Shown here: positions 45,562-54,826 of the stretch, piece by piece
How positions within the stretch are numbered: the first letter of the stretch is position 1
Layout: each line of letters begins with the position of its first letter
Source of the DNA: Stappia indica
GTDB lineage: Bacteria > Pseudomonadota > Alphaproteobacteria > Rhizobiales > Stappiaceae
Direction of reading: 5' to 3'
Assembly (NCBI RefSeq): GCF_001696535.1
Contig: NZ_MBQE01000003.1
Coordinates: 1 to 64,000 of the forward strand
DNA length: 64,000 nt
Notes under the pieces: generated by a model
Seen by the model: only the letters and a program-made list of their open reading frames with translations
Database searches by the model: none
Told to the model about the DNA's origin: nothing
Made by a program: the position numbers and the translations under genes

Positions 45562-46884
45562 ATGAACACCCTCGCTTACGACCCGCCGCTCGACGAGGAC
45601 GGGTATCCGCATGAGCCGGCGATGGGCGACTACCACGCCATCGCCGCGCCTGCCGATACGCTGGACATCAAGACAGTGCCGCGCATCGCCATCCAGGCCT
45701 TCTGCGAGAGCGAAGACGTCGCCCGGATGATCGAGAGCGCGGCCCAGGACCGGCGCATGGCCAAGGCTCATGTGAAGGTGCACAAGGGCGGGCTCGCCGC
45801 TGCCGTCGACTTCTACGGCTCGGCGCCGACGCCGAATCTGATCCTGCTGGAGACCCGCACGGAAGCGTCCAAGCTGATCCAGGGTCTGGAGCGGCTGGCG
45901 GAAGTCTGCGATGCCGGCACCAAGGTGATGATCATCGGCCACGTCAACGACGTGAAGCTCTATCGCGACCTGATCCACCGCGGCATCAGCGATTACCTCG
46001 TCGCCCCGATCAACCTGTTCCAGCTGATCGGCGCCATCGGCGAGCTCTACGTCAACCCGGACGCCGAGCCGCTCGGACGGACCATCGCCTTCGTCGGTGC
46101 CAAGGGCGGCGTCGGCTCGTCGACCGTGGCGCACAATGTCGCCTGGTCGATCGCCCGGGTCTACGAAAGCGACGTGGTGCTGGCCGATCTCGATCTCGCC
46201 TTCGGCACCGCCGGTCTCGACTTCAACCAGGACCCGTTGCAGGGCGTGTTCGAGGCCGTCTCCTCGCCCGAGCGCCTCGACGAGACCATGCTCGACCGCC
46301 TGCTGTCGAAATGCGCCGAGCGCCTCAGCCTTCTCGCGGCTCCCGCTTCGCTGGAGCGGACCTACGATCATGGCGAGACCAGCTTCGACGGTCTTCTCGA
46401 CGTCATGAAGCAGGGTGCTCCGGCGATCGTGCTCGACCTGCCGCATGTCTGGTCGGGCTGGGTCCGTCGGATGCTGGCGGCTGTCGACGAGGTGGTGATC
46501 GTCGCCGAGCCGGATCTTGCCAACCTGCGCAACGCCAAGAACATGATCGACACGCTGCGGCAGCTGCGGCCCAACGATGCGCCGCCGCGCCTCGTGCTCA
46601 ACCGGGTCAACGTTCCGAAGCGCCCGGAGATCAAGGCGGCCGAATTCGCGGACGCCCTCGAGCTCACCGCCGCTGCGGTGGTGCCGTTCGATCCGATGCT
46701 GTTCGGCACGGCCTCCAACAACGGCCAGATGATCGGCGAGCAGGATGAAAAGCACGCGACGGCTGAGATCTTCAGCCAGATCTCGCAGCTGGTCACCGGT
46801 CGCGGCGAAGTGGCGAAGCCCAAGGGCCTCGCGCTCGGTTCGCTGGTGTCCCGCTTCCTGAAGAAGGGCAAGGCCGCCGGCTGA
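45562..46884 (+). CDS. cpaE: Tad pilus localisation ATPase CpaE
   Basis: MinD/ParA-like protein of 440 aa that positions the pilus machine. The N-terminal half (about 40-150) resembles a receiver-like domain without clear phosphorylation residues. A deviant Walker A FVGAKGGVGSSTVAHNVAW starts at about residue 177, and VVLADLDLAFG follows. A C-terminal basic tail ends FLKKGKAAG. The gene begins 18 bases after cpaD with GGAGG. Confidence 0.94.
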   Translation: MNTLAYDPPLDEDGYPHEPAMGDYHAIAAPADTLDIKTVPRIAIQAFCESEDVARMIESAAQDRRMAKAHVKVHKGGLAAAVDFYGSAPTPNLILLETRTEASKLIQGLERLAEVCDAGTKVMIIGHVNDVKLYRDLIHRGISDYLVAPINLFQLIGAIGELYVNPDAEPLGRTIAFVGAKGGVGSSTVAHNVAWSIARVYESDVVLADLDLAFGTAGLDFNQDPLQGVFEAVSSPERLDETMLDRLLSKCAERLSLLAAPASLERTYDHGETSFDGLLDVMKQGAPAIVLDLPHVWSGWVRRMLAAVDEVVIVAEPDLANLRNAKNMIDTLRQLRPNDAPPRLVLNRVNVPKRPEIKAAEFADALELTAAAVVPFDPMLFGTASNNGQMIGEQDEKHATAEIFSQISQLVTGRGEVAKPKGLALGSLVSRFLKKGKAAG

Positions 46885-46930
46885 CCGGCGGTCCGGCATG
46901 TTTCTTCAAGACGATTGAAAGCAGGTAACG

Positions 46931-48445
46931 ATGTTCGGTCGACGTGGCGCTTCCTCAGGTTCACAGACGTCCCGCCCCGCGGCGCCGCCCATGCAGGGCG
47001 AGCCGCAGGCCGCGCCGGCTGCACCGCCCCCGTCGGCCGCAGCCGATCCCGCACGGGCGCCCGAACGCGCTCCTGCTGCGGCGCAGCCCGCCGTAGCCGC
47101 CAAGCCGGCGCCGCCCCCGCCGCCGGTCGCCGAACCGCGCGCGCCGCAGCGCTCGGAAGGCTATTACGCGACCAAGTCGTCGATCTTCAACGCGCTTGTC
47201 GAGGCCATCGACCTGTCGATGCTGACACGCCTCAGCGCCGAGGATGCGCGCGAGGAGATCCGCGACGTCGTCAACGACATCATCGCGCTGAAGAACGTGG
47301 TGATGTCGATCTCCGAGCAGGAAGACCTGCTGGAAGACATATGCAACGACGTTCTGGGCTACGGTCCGCTCGAGCCGCTGCTGGCGCGCGACGACATCGC
47401 CGACATCATGGTCAACGGCGCCAACACGGTCTACATCGAGACCCAGGGCCGCATGCAGCAGACCAGCGTGCGCTTCCGCGACAACAAGCAGCTGATGAAC
47501 ATCTGCCAGCGGATCGTCAGCCAGGTCGGCCGCCGCGTCGACGAATCCAGCCCGATCTGCGACGCCCGCCTCGCCGACGGCTCGCGCGTCAACGTCATCG
47601 CGCCGCCGCTGGCCATCGACGGGCCGACGCTCACCATTCGTAAGTTCAAGAAGGACAAGCTGACCCTCAAGCAGCTCGTCCAGTACGGCTCGATCTCGCC
47701 CGAGGGCTCGACGGTGCTCGAGATCATCGGCCGCAGCCGTTGCAACGTGCTGATTTCCGGCGGCACGGGTTCGGGCAAGACGACGCTGCTCAACTGTCTG
47801 ACGGCCTATATCGATTCCACCGAACGCATCATCACCTGCGAGGACGCGGCCGAGCTGCAGCTGCAGCAGCCGCATGTGGTGCGCCTCGAGACCCGCCCGC
47901 CGAACCTGGAAGGCGAGGGCGAGGTGACCATGCGCGATCTCGTCAAGAACTGCCTGCGTATGCGTCCCGAGCGGATCATCGTCGGCGAGGTGCGCGGACC
48001 CGAGGCCTTCGACCTGCTTCAGGCGATGAACACCGGCCATGACGGGTCCATGGGCACGCTGCACGCCAACAGCCCGCGCGAGGCGTTGTCGCGTCTGGAA
48101 TCGATGATCACCATGGGCGGCTTCTCGCTGCCCTCCAAGACCCTGCGCGAGATGATCGTCTCGTCCATCGACGTGATCGTCCAGGCGCAGCGCCTGCGCG
48201 ACGGTTCGCGCCGCATCACCCACGTTTCCGAAGTGATGGGCATGGAAGGCGACGTGATCATCACCCAGGACGTGTTCCTCTACGACATCCTGGGCGAGGA
48301 TGCGAACGGCAAGCTGATCGGCCGGCATCGCTCCACCGGCATCGGGCGTCCGAAGTTCTGGGAAAAGGCCCGCTACTTCGGCGAAGAGCACCGCCTTGCC
48401 GCCGCCCTCGACGCCGCCGAAGCACCGGAGCCCGGACATGGCTGA
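46931..48445 (+). CDS. cpaF: Tad pilus secretion ATPase CpaF
   Basis: Hexameric motor ATPase of 504 aa (TadA). The first 75 residues are Pro/Ala-rich and look disordered. The N-terminal domain then leads to [21 protein letters not shown], Walker [16 protein letters not shown] at about residues 274-288, the Asp box region [13 protein letters not shown], Walker [19 protein letters not shown] and the His box [16 protein letters not shown]. It overlaps tadB by eight bases. Confidence 0.96.
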   Translation: MFGRRGASSGSQTSRPAAPPMQGEPQAAPAAPPPSAAADPARAPERAPAAAQPAVAAKPAPPPPPVAEPRAPQRSEGYYATKSSIFNALVEAIDLSMLTRLSAEDAREEIRDVVNDIIALKNVVMSISEQEDLLEDICNDVLGYGPLEPLLARDDIADIMVNGANTVYIETQGRMQQTSVRFRDNKQLMNICQRIVSQVGRRVDESSPICDARLADGSRVNVIAPPLAIDGPTLTIRKFKKDKLTLKQLVQYGSISPEGSTVLEIIGRSRCNVLISGGTGSGKTTLLNCLTAYIDSTERIITCEDAAELQLQQPHVVRLETRPPNLEGEGEVTMRDLVKNCLRMRPERIIVGEVRGPEAFDLLQAMNTGHDGSMGTLHANSPREALSRLESMITMGGFSLPSKTLREMIVSSIDVIVQAQRLRDGSRRITHVSEVMGMEGDVIITQDVFLYDILGEDANGKLIGRHRSTGIGRPKFWEKARYFGEEHRLAAALDAAEAPEPGHG

Positions 48446-49460
48446 CCTGCAGTCCTTCCTCTCGCCGGAGGTGACGACGATCGCCATCGCCTTGCTGGCG
48501 ACGTTCTCCATCGGCGGCATCATCTACGCCTTGTTCGAGCCGCAACTGAGCGGTCGGACTGCCCGCGAAAAGCGCATGAAGTCTGTCGCGGTCCGCAACA
48601 GCGCTGCCATCGACGCCACCCGCAAGGCGCGCGACGGCGACCGCCGGCGCAAGTCGGTTCAGGACCAGCTCAAGGAGTTCGAGGCCCGCGAGAAGAAGAA
48701 GCAGCAGCGCGCCGCGCGCCTGACGCTGGACGAACGCATCGACCAGGCCGGCCTGTCGTGGTCGAAGCGCGGGTTCATCGTCTTCTCGGTGATTTGCGCG
48801 CTGGTGCTGGGCCTTGTCGGCCTGACGGCCTCCGGCTCGCTGATCGTGACCCTGGGCCTGATGTTCGTCGGCGGTTTCGGCGTGCCGCGCTTCTATCTCG
48901 CGCGCCGCCGCAAGAAGCGGATCGAAGCGTTCCTCAACGAGCTTCCCAATGCGGTCGACGTGATCGTGCGCGGCACCAAGGCCGGCCTGCCGCTCGGCGA
49001 GTGCGTGCAGATCGTTGCTGCCGAGGCGCGCGAGCCGATCAAGACCGAGTTCCGTCGCATCGTCGAGGCGCAGACCATGGGCATCACCCTGGCGGAGGCC
49101 ATCGCCAAGCTGCCGAGCCGCATGCCGGTCGCCGAGGCGAACTTTCTCGCCATCGTGGTGATGATCCAGTCGCAGTCGGGCGGCTCGCTGTCCGAGGCGC
49201 TCGGCAACCTGTCCAAGGTGCTTCGCGAGCGCAAGGCGATGAAGGGCAAGATCGTCGCCATGAGCCAGGAGGCCAAGTCCTCCGCCGCGATCATCGGCTC
49301 GCTGCCCTTCCTCGTCATCGGCGCGCTGTCGGTGCTCAGCCCCTCCTACATGATGCTGCTGTTTACCGATCCCGCCGGCAACATCATCATCGTCGCCAGC
49401 GGCCTGTGGATGCTGACCGGCATCTTCATCATGAAGAAGATGATCGCCTTCGACTTCTGA
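48438..49460 (+). CDS. tadB: Tad pilus platform protein TadB
   Basis: Inner-membrane platform protein of 340 aa with a type II secretion F domain (about residues 165-300, NELPNAVDVIVRGTKAGLPLG). It has an N-terminal membrane helix (about 14-35), a highly charged coiled segment (about 55-95) and three further helices. Starts within the end of cpaF. Partners TadC around the CpaF motor. Confidence 0.94.
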   Translation: MADLQSFLSPEVTTIAIALLATFSIGGIIYALFEPQLSGRTAREKRMKSVAVRNSAAIDATRKARDGDRRRKSVQDQLKEFEAREKKKQQRAARLTLDERIDQAGLSWSKRGFIVFSVICALVLGLVGLTASGSLIVTLGLMFVGGFGVPRFYLARRRKKRIEAFLNELPNAVDVIVRGTKAGLPLGECVQIVAAEAREPIKTEFRRIVEAQTMGITLAEAIAKLPSRMPVAEANFLAIVVMIQSQSGGSLSEALGNLSKVLRERKAMKGKIVAMSQEAKSSAAIIGSLPFLVIGALSVLSPSYMMLLFTDPAGNIIIVASGLWMLTGIFIMKKMIAFDF

Positions 49461-49502
49461 TCTGCCGATCTCGGGCAGGAACGACGGACACGGAAAGAGA
49501 CC

Positions 49503-50483
49503 ATGGGACTGGATTTCTCCAATCTTCTCTCCCAGCAGGCGATGATCGCGATCCTGACCATGGTCGCCATCGCCGGCACGCTGTTTTCGCTCGTCGTGCC
49601 TCTGCTGGAAGGCGACAAGCTGAAGAGCCGGATGAAGTCCGTGGCGCTGGAGCGCGAGCAGATGCGCGCGCGCGAGCGGGCCCGTCTTGCCGACGACAAG
49701 GCGAATGCCCGGGTGTCCCTGCGCAACAAGCCGAAGAAGAACATGCAGAGGATCGTCGACCGGCTGAACCTCAAGAACCTTCTGTCGGACAACGAGACCA
49801 AGCTGCGGCTCATCCGCGCCGGCTATCGCGGCGTGCGTCCGCTCTACACCTATCTCTTCGCGCGGCTCGTGATGCCGGTGATCCTCTTCCTGTTCGCGCT
49901 GTTCTATACGTTCGTGGTGCTGCAGCTCGATCAGCCGGCGATGGTCAAGGTCTTCATTGCCTGCCTTGCCGCGTTCATCGGTTTCTACGCGCCCGACCTT
50001 TACCTGAAGAACAAGATTCAGAAGCGCCAGCTGTCGATCAATCGCGCCTGGCCGGATGCGCTCGACCTGATGCTGATCTGCGTCGAATCCGGCATGTCCA
50101 TCGAGGTCGCCTTCCGCAGGGTCTCGGACGAGATCGGCATCCAGTCGATTCCGCTGGCCGAGGAGCTGACGCTGACCAATGCCGAGCTCTCCTATCTCGG
50201 CGACCGGCGCATGGCCTACGAGAACCTTGCCAACCGCACAGGCCTGGAAGGCGTCAAGAACGTCTCGCTGGCGCTGATCCAGGCCGAGCGCTACGGCACG
50301 CCGATCTCCACCGCATTGCGCGTGATGGCGGACGAGAACCGTATGCAGCGCATGCAGGCGGCGGAAAAGAAGGCTGCGGCCCTGCCGCCGAAGCTGACCG
50401 TTCCGATGATCGTGTTCTTCCTGCCCGTCCTGCTCGCCGTCATCATCGGCCCGGCGATCATCCAGGCTCTGGCGACCTTCTGA
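49503..50483 (+). CDS. tadC: Tad pilus platform protein TadC
   Basis: Second platform protein of 326 aa with the same F domain (about residues 180-310, WPDALDLMLICVESGMSIEVAF). N-terminal helix (about 12-32) followed by a basic region and paired helices near 115-160. It starts 42 bases after tadB with GGAAAGAG. Last gene of the cpaB-tadC run, followed by a terminator. Confidence 0.94.
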   Translation: MGLDFSNLLSQQAMIAILTMVAIAGTLFSLVVPLLEGDKLKSRMKSVALEREQMRARERARLADDKANARVSLRNKPKKNMQRIVDRLNLKNLLSDNETKLRLIRAGYRGVRPLYTYLFARLVMPVILFLFALFYTFVVLQLDQPAMVKVFIACLAAFIGFYAPDLYLKNKIQKRQLSINRAWPDALDLMLICVESGMSIEVAFRRVSDEIGIQSIPLAEELTLTNAELSYLGDRRMAYENLANRTGLEGVKNVSLALIQAERYGTPISTALRVMADENRMQRMQAAEKKAAALPPKLTVPMIVFFLPVLLAVIIGPAIIQALATF

Positions 50484-50505
50484 CGGCGCGATCCCGCACC
50501 AATGA

Positions 50506-50531
50506 AAAAGCCACCCGCGAGGGTGGCTTTT
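50506..50531. terminator. Bidirectional terminator between tadC and tadD
   Basis: A perfect 11-bp stem (AAAAGCCACCC and GGGTGGCTTTT, loop GCGA) with A-run on one side and T-run on the other. It sits between the convergent tadC and tadD genes and should stop transcription from both sides. Confidence 0.88.
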
Positions 50532-50576
50532 GTCGTTTCGGCTGCCCGAAGAAGCGCCAGGCGAAGACGGGGCGTC

Positions 50577-51404
50577 TCAGCTGCCGGACTTTTTCTTCTT
50601 CTTGTCCTGCGCTGCGATCTCGGCCCACGAATTGCGCTGCGACAGCATCGATTTCAGATAAGCGATGTTCTGTGCCGCCTGGGCCGGGTCGATCTCGGCG
50701 GTGGCGACCTGCTCGGCCTCCTGGAAGCGGCCCTGCAGGCCGATCGCCAGCGCCAGGTTCTGGCGGATGCGGCTGTCGGCCTTGGGGCTGGCGGCGGCGC
50801 GGCGCAGCACGCCTTCTGCCTCCTTGGCCTCGCCTTCCAGCAGGTAGGACATGGCAAGATTGTTGAGCAGGCTCGGCTCGTCCGGAGCGATCTTGAGCGC
50901 CTGATTGTAGAGATCGCGCGCCTTCTGGGTGTTGCCCATCTGGTCGTGGATCGCGGCGGCCGCCGACATCAGCCGCCAGTCGGGGCGCGTCGGGGTCTGC
51001 GCGCCGTTGATCACCTGCAACGCCTCCGGCAGCCGGCCGTTCATCGCCAGCACCTTGCCATAGGCAGCGGCGATGTCGCGGTCGCTCTGATGGTCGATGA
51101 TCGCCTGGCGCAGCACCGCCTCGGCCTGGTCGACCTGGCCGTTGCGGCGCAGGGCGGCGGCATAGTTGAGGATGTTCTCGCGGTCCTTCGGCGAGCGCTG
51201 GTAGGCCTGCCCCCAGTAACCGACGGCCTGCAGCGCGGCGCTGGATCCCGGCGCGGCATAGCCTTGCGGTGCGCCCGAATGGGTGCCGACGCTGCGCTTC
51301 GACGAGGCGCAGCCGGTCAGCGCGACCAGGGCCACCATCGAGGCCGCGAGCATCAGGCGCGGCGCGGCGGAAGAGCGGGAGAGGGCGTGGCGCGTGGATG
51401 GCAT
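50577..51404 (-). CDS. tadD: TPR pilotin lipoprotein TadD
   Basis: Lipoprotein of 275 aa with lipobox ALTGC (acyl-Cys C32). Four to five tetratricopeptide repeats follow from about residue 60 to 240, for example ENILNYAAALRRNGQVDQAE and PSLLNNLAMSYLLEGEAKEA. TadD assists secretin placement. The C-terminus is a lysine-rich tail (KKKKKSGS). AGGAG precedes the ATG. Transcribed towards the tadC end. Confidence 0.92.
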   Translation of the reverse strand: MPSTRHALSRSSAAPRLMLAASMVALVALTGCASSKRSVGTHSGAPQGYAAPGSSAALQAVGYWGQAYQRSPKDRENILNYAAALRRNGQVDQAEAVLRQAIIDHQSDRDIAAAYGKVLAMNGRLPEALQVINGAQTPTRPDWRLMSAAAAIHDQMGNTQKARDLYNQALKIAPDEPSLLNNLAMSYLLEGEAKEAEGVLRRAAASPKADSRIRQNLALAIGLQGRFQEAEQVATAEIDPAQAAQNIAYLKSMLSQRNSWAEIAAQDKKKKKSGS

Positions 51405-51500
51405 GGTGCCGGGCTCCTGGACACGGACGGACGTTGGACTTGCAGAATGCGCAAGCTCATCAATACGTCGTTAACCCTAATGCTTCGTTAAACGCCGCCC

Positions 51501-51533
51501 CGGTACAGGCCCGGTACAGGCCCGGAACAAGGC
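51501..51533. repeat. 11-bp tandem repeat in the tadD-aminopeptidase intergenic region
   Basis: Two exact copies of CGGTACAGGCC are followed by a third diverged copy. It lies about 100 bases upstream of tadD and 117 bases upstream of the aminopeptidase, in the divergent promoter region. Confidence 0.5.
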
Positions 51534-51649
51534 CTGGAGCAGCCCGCATGGCGGCGGCAGGGCGGCCCGGCGGGCGATTGCCGCTGCCCGTCCTTCGTGC
51601 TTAAAACGGAGCTCCAACCATCTTCTCCCGCCACACAAGGACCTCGCCC

Positions 51650-53041
51650 GTGCGCGCCTCCCTGATCGCCCATTCCGCCGACGCTGTTGCCATTCCCGTC
51701 CATGCCGTCGACCGCGACGGAACGCCGGCAACGCTCCAGGGCCTGGGTGCAAGGGCTGAGGCCTTTGCCGCGGCGAGCGGGTTCGACGGGACGGCCGGCC
51801 AGCTTCTGCTGGTTCCCGGTGCCGAAGGAGCGCTTGAGGCGGTGTTGTTCGGCGTCGCCAAGGCTGCCGACCCGGGCTTTGCCTTCGGAGACCTGGCCCG
51901 CAAGCTGCCGGGCGGCGACTTCCGCCTGGAAATCGCCGGCGAGGCGCAGGAAGAGGCCGCGCTTGCCTTCGCGCTCGGCTCCTACCGGTTCGAGCGCTAC
52001 CGCAAGCCGTCCGGCCGCTCGGCGCCGCGGCTGATGGTGGGCGAGGGTGTCGACCTGGAACGGGTCGGCCTCATCCTCGACGGCATGACGCTGGCCCGCG
52101 ATCTGGTCAACACGCCGGCAAGCGACCTCGGTCCTGCCGAGCTGTGCGAGGCGGCGCTGCGCCTGTTCGACGATCGGGGCGGGCGCGTGCGCGTCGTCGA
52201 GGGTGAGGCGCTGCTGTCCCAGGGCTTCCCGATGGTGCATGCGGTCGGCCGGGCGAGCTCCCGTGCGCCGCGCCTGCTCGATGCGACATGGGGCGAGGAG
52301 GGGCATCCGCGCGTCACCCTGGTCGGCAAGGGCGTCGTCTTCGACACCGGCGGCCTCGACATCAAGCCGTCCAGCGCCATGGCCTTGATGAAGAAGGACA
52401 TGGGCGGTGCGGCGGCCGTGCTGGCACTGGCCTCGATGATCATGGCGGCGGGCCTGCCGGTGCGCCTGCGCGTTATCGTTCCTGCGGTGGAGAACGCGAT
52501 TTCCGGCGCGTCCTTCCGTCCGGGCGACGTGCTGCCGAGCCGCAAGGGCCTCACCGTCGAGATCGGCAACACCGACGCGGAAGGCCGGCTGATCCTGGCC
52601 GATGCGCTGGCGCTGGCCGACGAGGAGGAGCCGGAGATCCTGATCGACATGGCGACGCTGACCGGCGCTGCCCGTGTCGCGCTCGGGCCCGACCTGCCGC
52701 CCTTCTACACCGACGACGAGGCCTTTGCGGCCGAGCTGGCGGAGCACGCGACTGCGGTGCGCGATCCGCTGTGGCGCCTGCCGTTGTGGCGTCCCTACGA
52801 GAGCTATCTGGAAAGCCGGATCGCCGACATCAACCACATCAACACCAGCGGCGCGGGCTTCGCCGGCTCGATCACCGCGGCGCTGTTTCTCTCCCGCTTC
52901 GTCGAAAAGGCGCGGGTCTGGGCGCATTTCGACATATACGGCTGGAATCCGGCCGATCGTCCGGGCCGGCCGCTCGGCGGCGAGGCGCAGGCCGCGCGCG
53001 CGCTGTTTTCGCTGCTGGCCGCCCGCTACCCGAAAGGCTGA
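51650..53041 (+). CDS. M17 leucyl aminopeptidase family protein
   Basis: Cytosolic di-metal aminopeptidase of 463 aa. Metal-binding and catalytic residues are visible in GKGVVFDTGGLDIKPS (Lys and Asp), LMKKDMGGAAAV (Asp) and the signature NTDAEGRLILADAL (Asp and Glu with the active-site Arg). The N-terminal domain (residues 1-130) is shorter and unlike PepA, closer to PepB-like members. Start is GTG with AAGGA upstream. Near an NlpC/P60 peptidase gene, which may point to cell-wall peptide turnover. Confidence 0.92.
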   Translation: MRASLIAHSADAVAIPVHAVDRDGTPATLQGLGARAEAFAAASGFDGTAGQLLLVPGAEGALEAVLFGVAKAADPGFAFGDLARKLPGGDFRLEIAGEAQEEAALAFALGSYRFERYRKPSGRSAPRLMVGEGVDLERVGLILDGMTLARDLVNTPASDLGPAELCEAALRLFDDRGGRVRVVEGEALLSQGFPMVHAVGRASSRAPRLLDATWGEEGHPRVTLVGKGVVFDTGGLDIKPSSAMALMKKDMGGAAAVLALASMIMAAGLPVRLRVIVPAVENAISGASFRPGDVLPSRKGLTVEIGNTDAEGRLILADALALADEEEPEILIDMATLTGAARVALGPDLPPFYTDDEAFAAELAEHATAVRDPLWRLPLWRPYESYLESRIADINHINTSGAGFAGSITAALFLSRFVEKARVWAHFDIYGWNPADRPGRPLGGEAQAARALFSLLAARYPKG

Positions 53042-53155
53042 GGCCCGCCGCGTCCGCGCCGCTCGCCGGTTTCGCCGTTTGTATAACGGAACCGAAACGA
53101 ATTGCCTGCCACTATGGGGCAAGGCCGGCAACGGCGCGTGAGGCATGGGTGAGAG

Positions 53156-53506
53156 ATGGGTATCGACTTGCGGCCGTCGCAGGCGCTGCGGCTCTGGCAC
53201 GACGTGACGATGTCGCTGGTCACCGACGGCGACAAGGACCTCACCTCGCGCCAGATGGCGATCCTGATGACGGTCTATCTGGAGCCGCCGCCGCACACGG
53301 TGCGCGGGCTTGCCGCGCGTCTCGACGTCACCAAGCCGGTGATCACCCGCGCGCTCGACACCCTGGGCGCGATGAAGCTGCTGTCGCGCCGCCGCGACGA
53401 GGCCGACCGGCGCAACGTCGTGGTGACCCGCACCGTTGCCGGGGCGCTCTATCTGGAGCACATTGCGGATACGATCGTTGCCCGCGCCGCCGAGATAACT
53501 CGCTGA
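53156..53506 (+). CDS. MarR-family transcription regulator
   Basis: Short winged-helix protein of 116 aa. The core HTVRGLAARLDVTKPVITRAL forms the recognition helix and LSRRRDEADRRNVVVTRT the wing. At 116 aa it lacks part of the C-terminal dimerisation helix usual in MarR proteins (about 140 aa), but it is not visibly truncated. It lies between the aminopeptidase and the NlpC/P60 gene, spaced by 114 and 61 bases. Its targets are unknown. Confidence 0.85.
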   Translation: MGIDLRPSQALRLWHDVTMSLVTDGDKDLTSRQMAILMTVYLEPPPHTVRGLAARLDVTKPVITRALDTLGAMKLLSRRRDEADRRNVVVTRTVAGALYLEHIADTIVARAAEITR

Positions 53507-53567
53507 TTGCGCGTGGCTGGGCACGGTCGCCGCAAGCCCGAAAAGCCCGGAAAATCTGGACTGCCGC

Positions 53568-54449
53568 ATGACCAGCGAAGCTGACGCCACCCTCGACCGC
53601 CGCATCCATCCGGTTCGCCCCGATCTGGCGGCGAGCCGCTATCGCGGCAGGGTGGCGGCAGAGCGCTTCGCCGATCCGCTGCCGACGCGCATCGCGGTTG
53701 CCTCTGCGCCGCTGCGCCCCGCGCCGGATGCCGCCCGGTCCATCGATACCGAGACGCTTCATGGCGAGAGCTTCGATCTCTACGAGATCCGCGACGACGG
53801 CTGGGCCTGGGGCCAGCTGGCGACCGACGGCTATGTCGGCTACCTGCCGGCGGCAAGCATCGGCGAGGCCGGGGAGCCGGCCACCCACCGGGTCTGCGTG
53901 CCGCGCAGCTACCGCTATCCGGAAGCCGAGCTGAAGCGGCCGCCGCTTTCGCTGCTGTCGCTGGGGGCGCGCGTTCGCGTCGTCGGCACGGCCGTGACGC
54001 GCGGGCTCGACTACGCGCTGCTCGACGATGGCAGCGCCATGGTCGCCCGCCATCTGATGCCGCTCGGCGAGATCGTGGCCGACTGGGTGGCGGTGGCCGA
54101 AAGCCTGCTCGGCACGCCATATCTTTGGGGCGGGCGCACGTCGCTTGGCCTCGACTGCTCGGCGCTGGTGCAGCTCGCAGCAGCGGAAGCAGGCCATGTG
54201 CTGCCGCGCGACAGCGACATGCAGCAGGCAGGGGCGGGCGAAGCGCTCGACATCTCCGGGGGGCTGCCGGAGCTGACGCGCGGCGACCTGCTGTTCTGGC
54301 GGGGTCATGTCGGCATCCTGAGCGATTCCCGCACCTTGCTGCATGCCAACGGCCATACGATGAGCGTGGCGCTGGAGCCGCTGGATGCCGCGCTGGTGCG
54401 GATCGCCGCCACCGAATGGGGCGCGGTGACCGCCTGCCGGCGGCTCTAG
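53568..54449 (+). CDS. NlpC/P60 peptidoglycan endopeptidase with SH3-like domain
   Basis: Protein of 293 aa. A bacterial SH3-like region (about residues 55-105) precedes the peptidase domain (about 170-293). The catalytic cysteine is C197 in GLDCSALVQ, H247 in WRGHVGIL, and the third polar residue is in LLHANGHTM. No signal peptide is evident, so it could act on recycled muropeptides in the cytoplasm like related YkfC-type enzymes. That agrees with the nearby aminopeptidase. Start ATG at 53568 is the only suitable one. Confidence 0.9.
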   Translation: MTSEADATLDRRIHPVRPDLAASRYRGRVAAERFADPLPTRIAVASAPLRPAPDAARSIDTETLHGESFDLYEIRDDGWAWGQLATDGYVGYLPAASIGEAGEPATHRVCVPRSYRYPEAELKRPPLSLLSLGARVRVVGTAVTRGLDYALLDDGSAMVARHLMPLGEIVADWVAVAESLLGTPYLWGGRTSLGLDCSALVQLAAAEAGHVLPRDSDMQQAGAGEALDISGGLPELTRGDLLFWRGHVGILSDSRTLLHANGHTMSVALEPLDAALVRIAATEWGAVTACRRL

Positions 54450-54826
54450 GAGCGTCCGCGGAGCCAGGCGCCGAAGCGGATTTTCTTGGGCGTCCGCGGT
54501 CCGGTTTTTGCTGTTATTCGGTTTTTCAAGTTGTTTTGGAAATTTGCTGTCGCTTCCTTAAAAGGAAACACCTGAAACAAACCGGTTCCCCTAGCGCATC
54601 TGCTATGCAGGGAATGCATTTGTGTCGGTGTGCGAACACGACTATATCAGCGGCGACGATGCGCGAGTGTTTTTCGCGCCTTTGCAACGGACAGCGAAGA
54701 CACCCCACGGGTCAATCCGAAGACTCGCCAGTCCGACCAGATCAGTAAAATTGGATGTTGCGCCTGGCCTCCCGAAGGGAAGCGGGTGACGACGTCTTTG
54801 CGCGTTCTACGGACAATTGATCAATC
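54450..54826. other. 377-base non-coding stretch
   Basis: No gene is supported. Composition is markedly less GC-rich than the flanks from 54490 to 54660. It contains a direct repeat of GCGTCCGCGG (54453 and 54490), the inverted repeat TTCCTT-AA-AAGGAA (54554-54567) and a weak hairpin GCGCGA/TCGCGC (54661-54679). It should hold the promoter of the next gene. Confidence 0.4.

Noticed and set aside
42578-46899. Long minus-strand frames opposite cpaB-cpaE
   Set aside because: Shadow frames; the plus-strand genes form a complete, ordered pilus operon.
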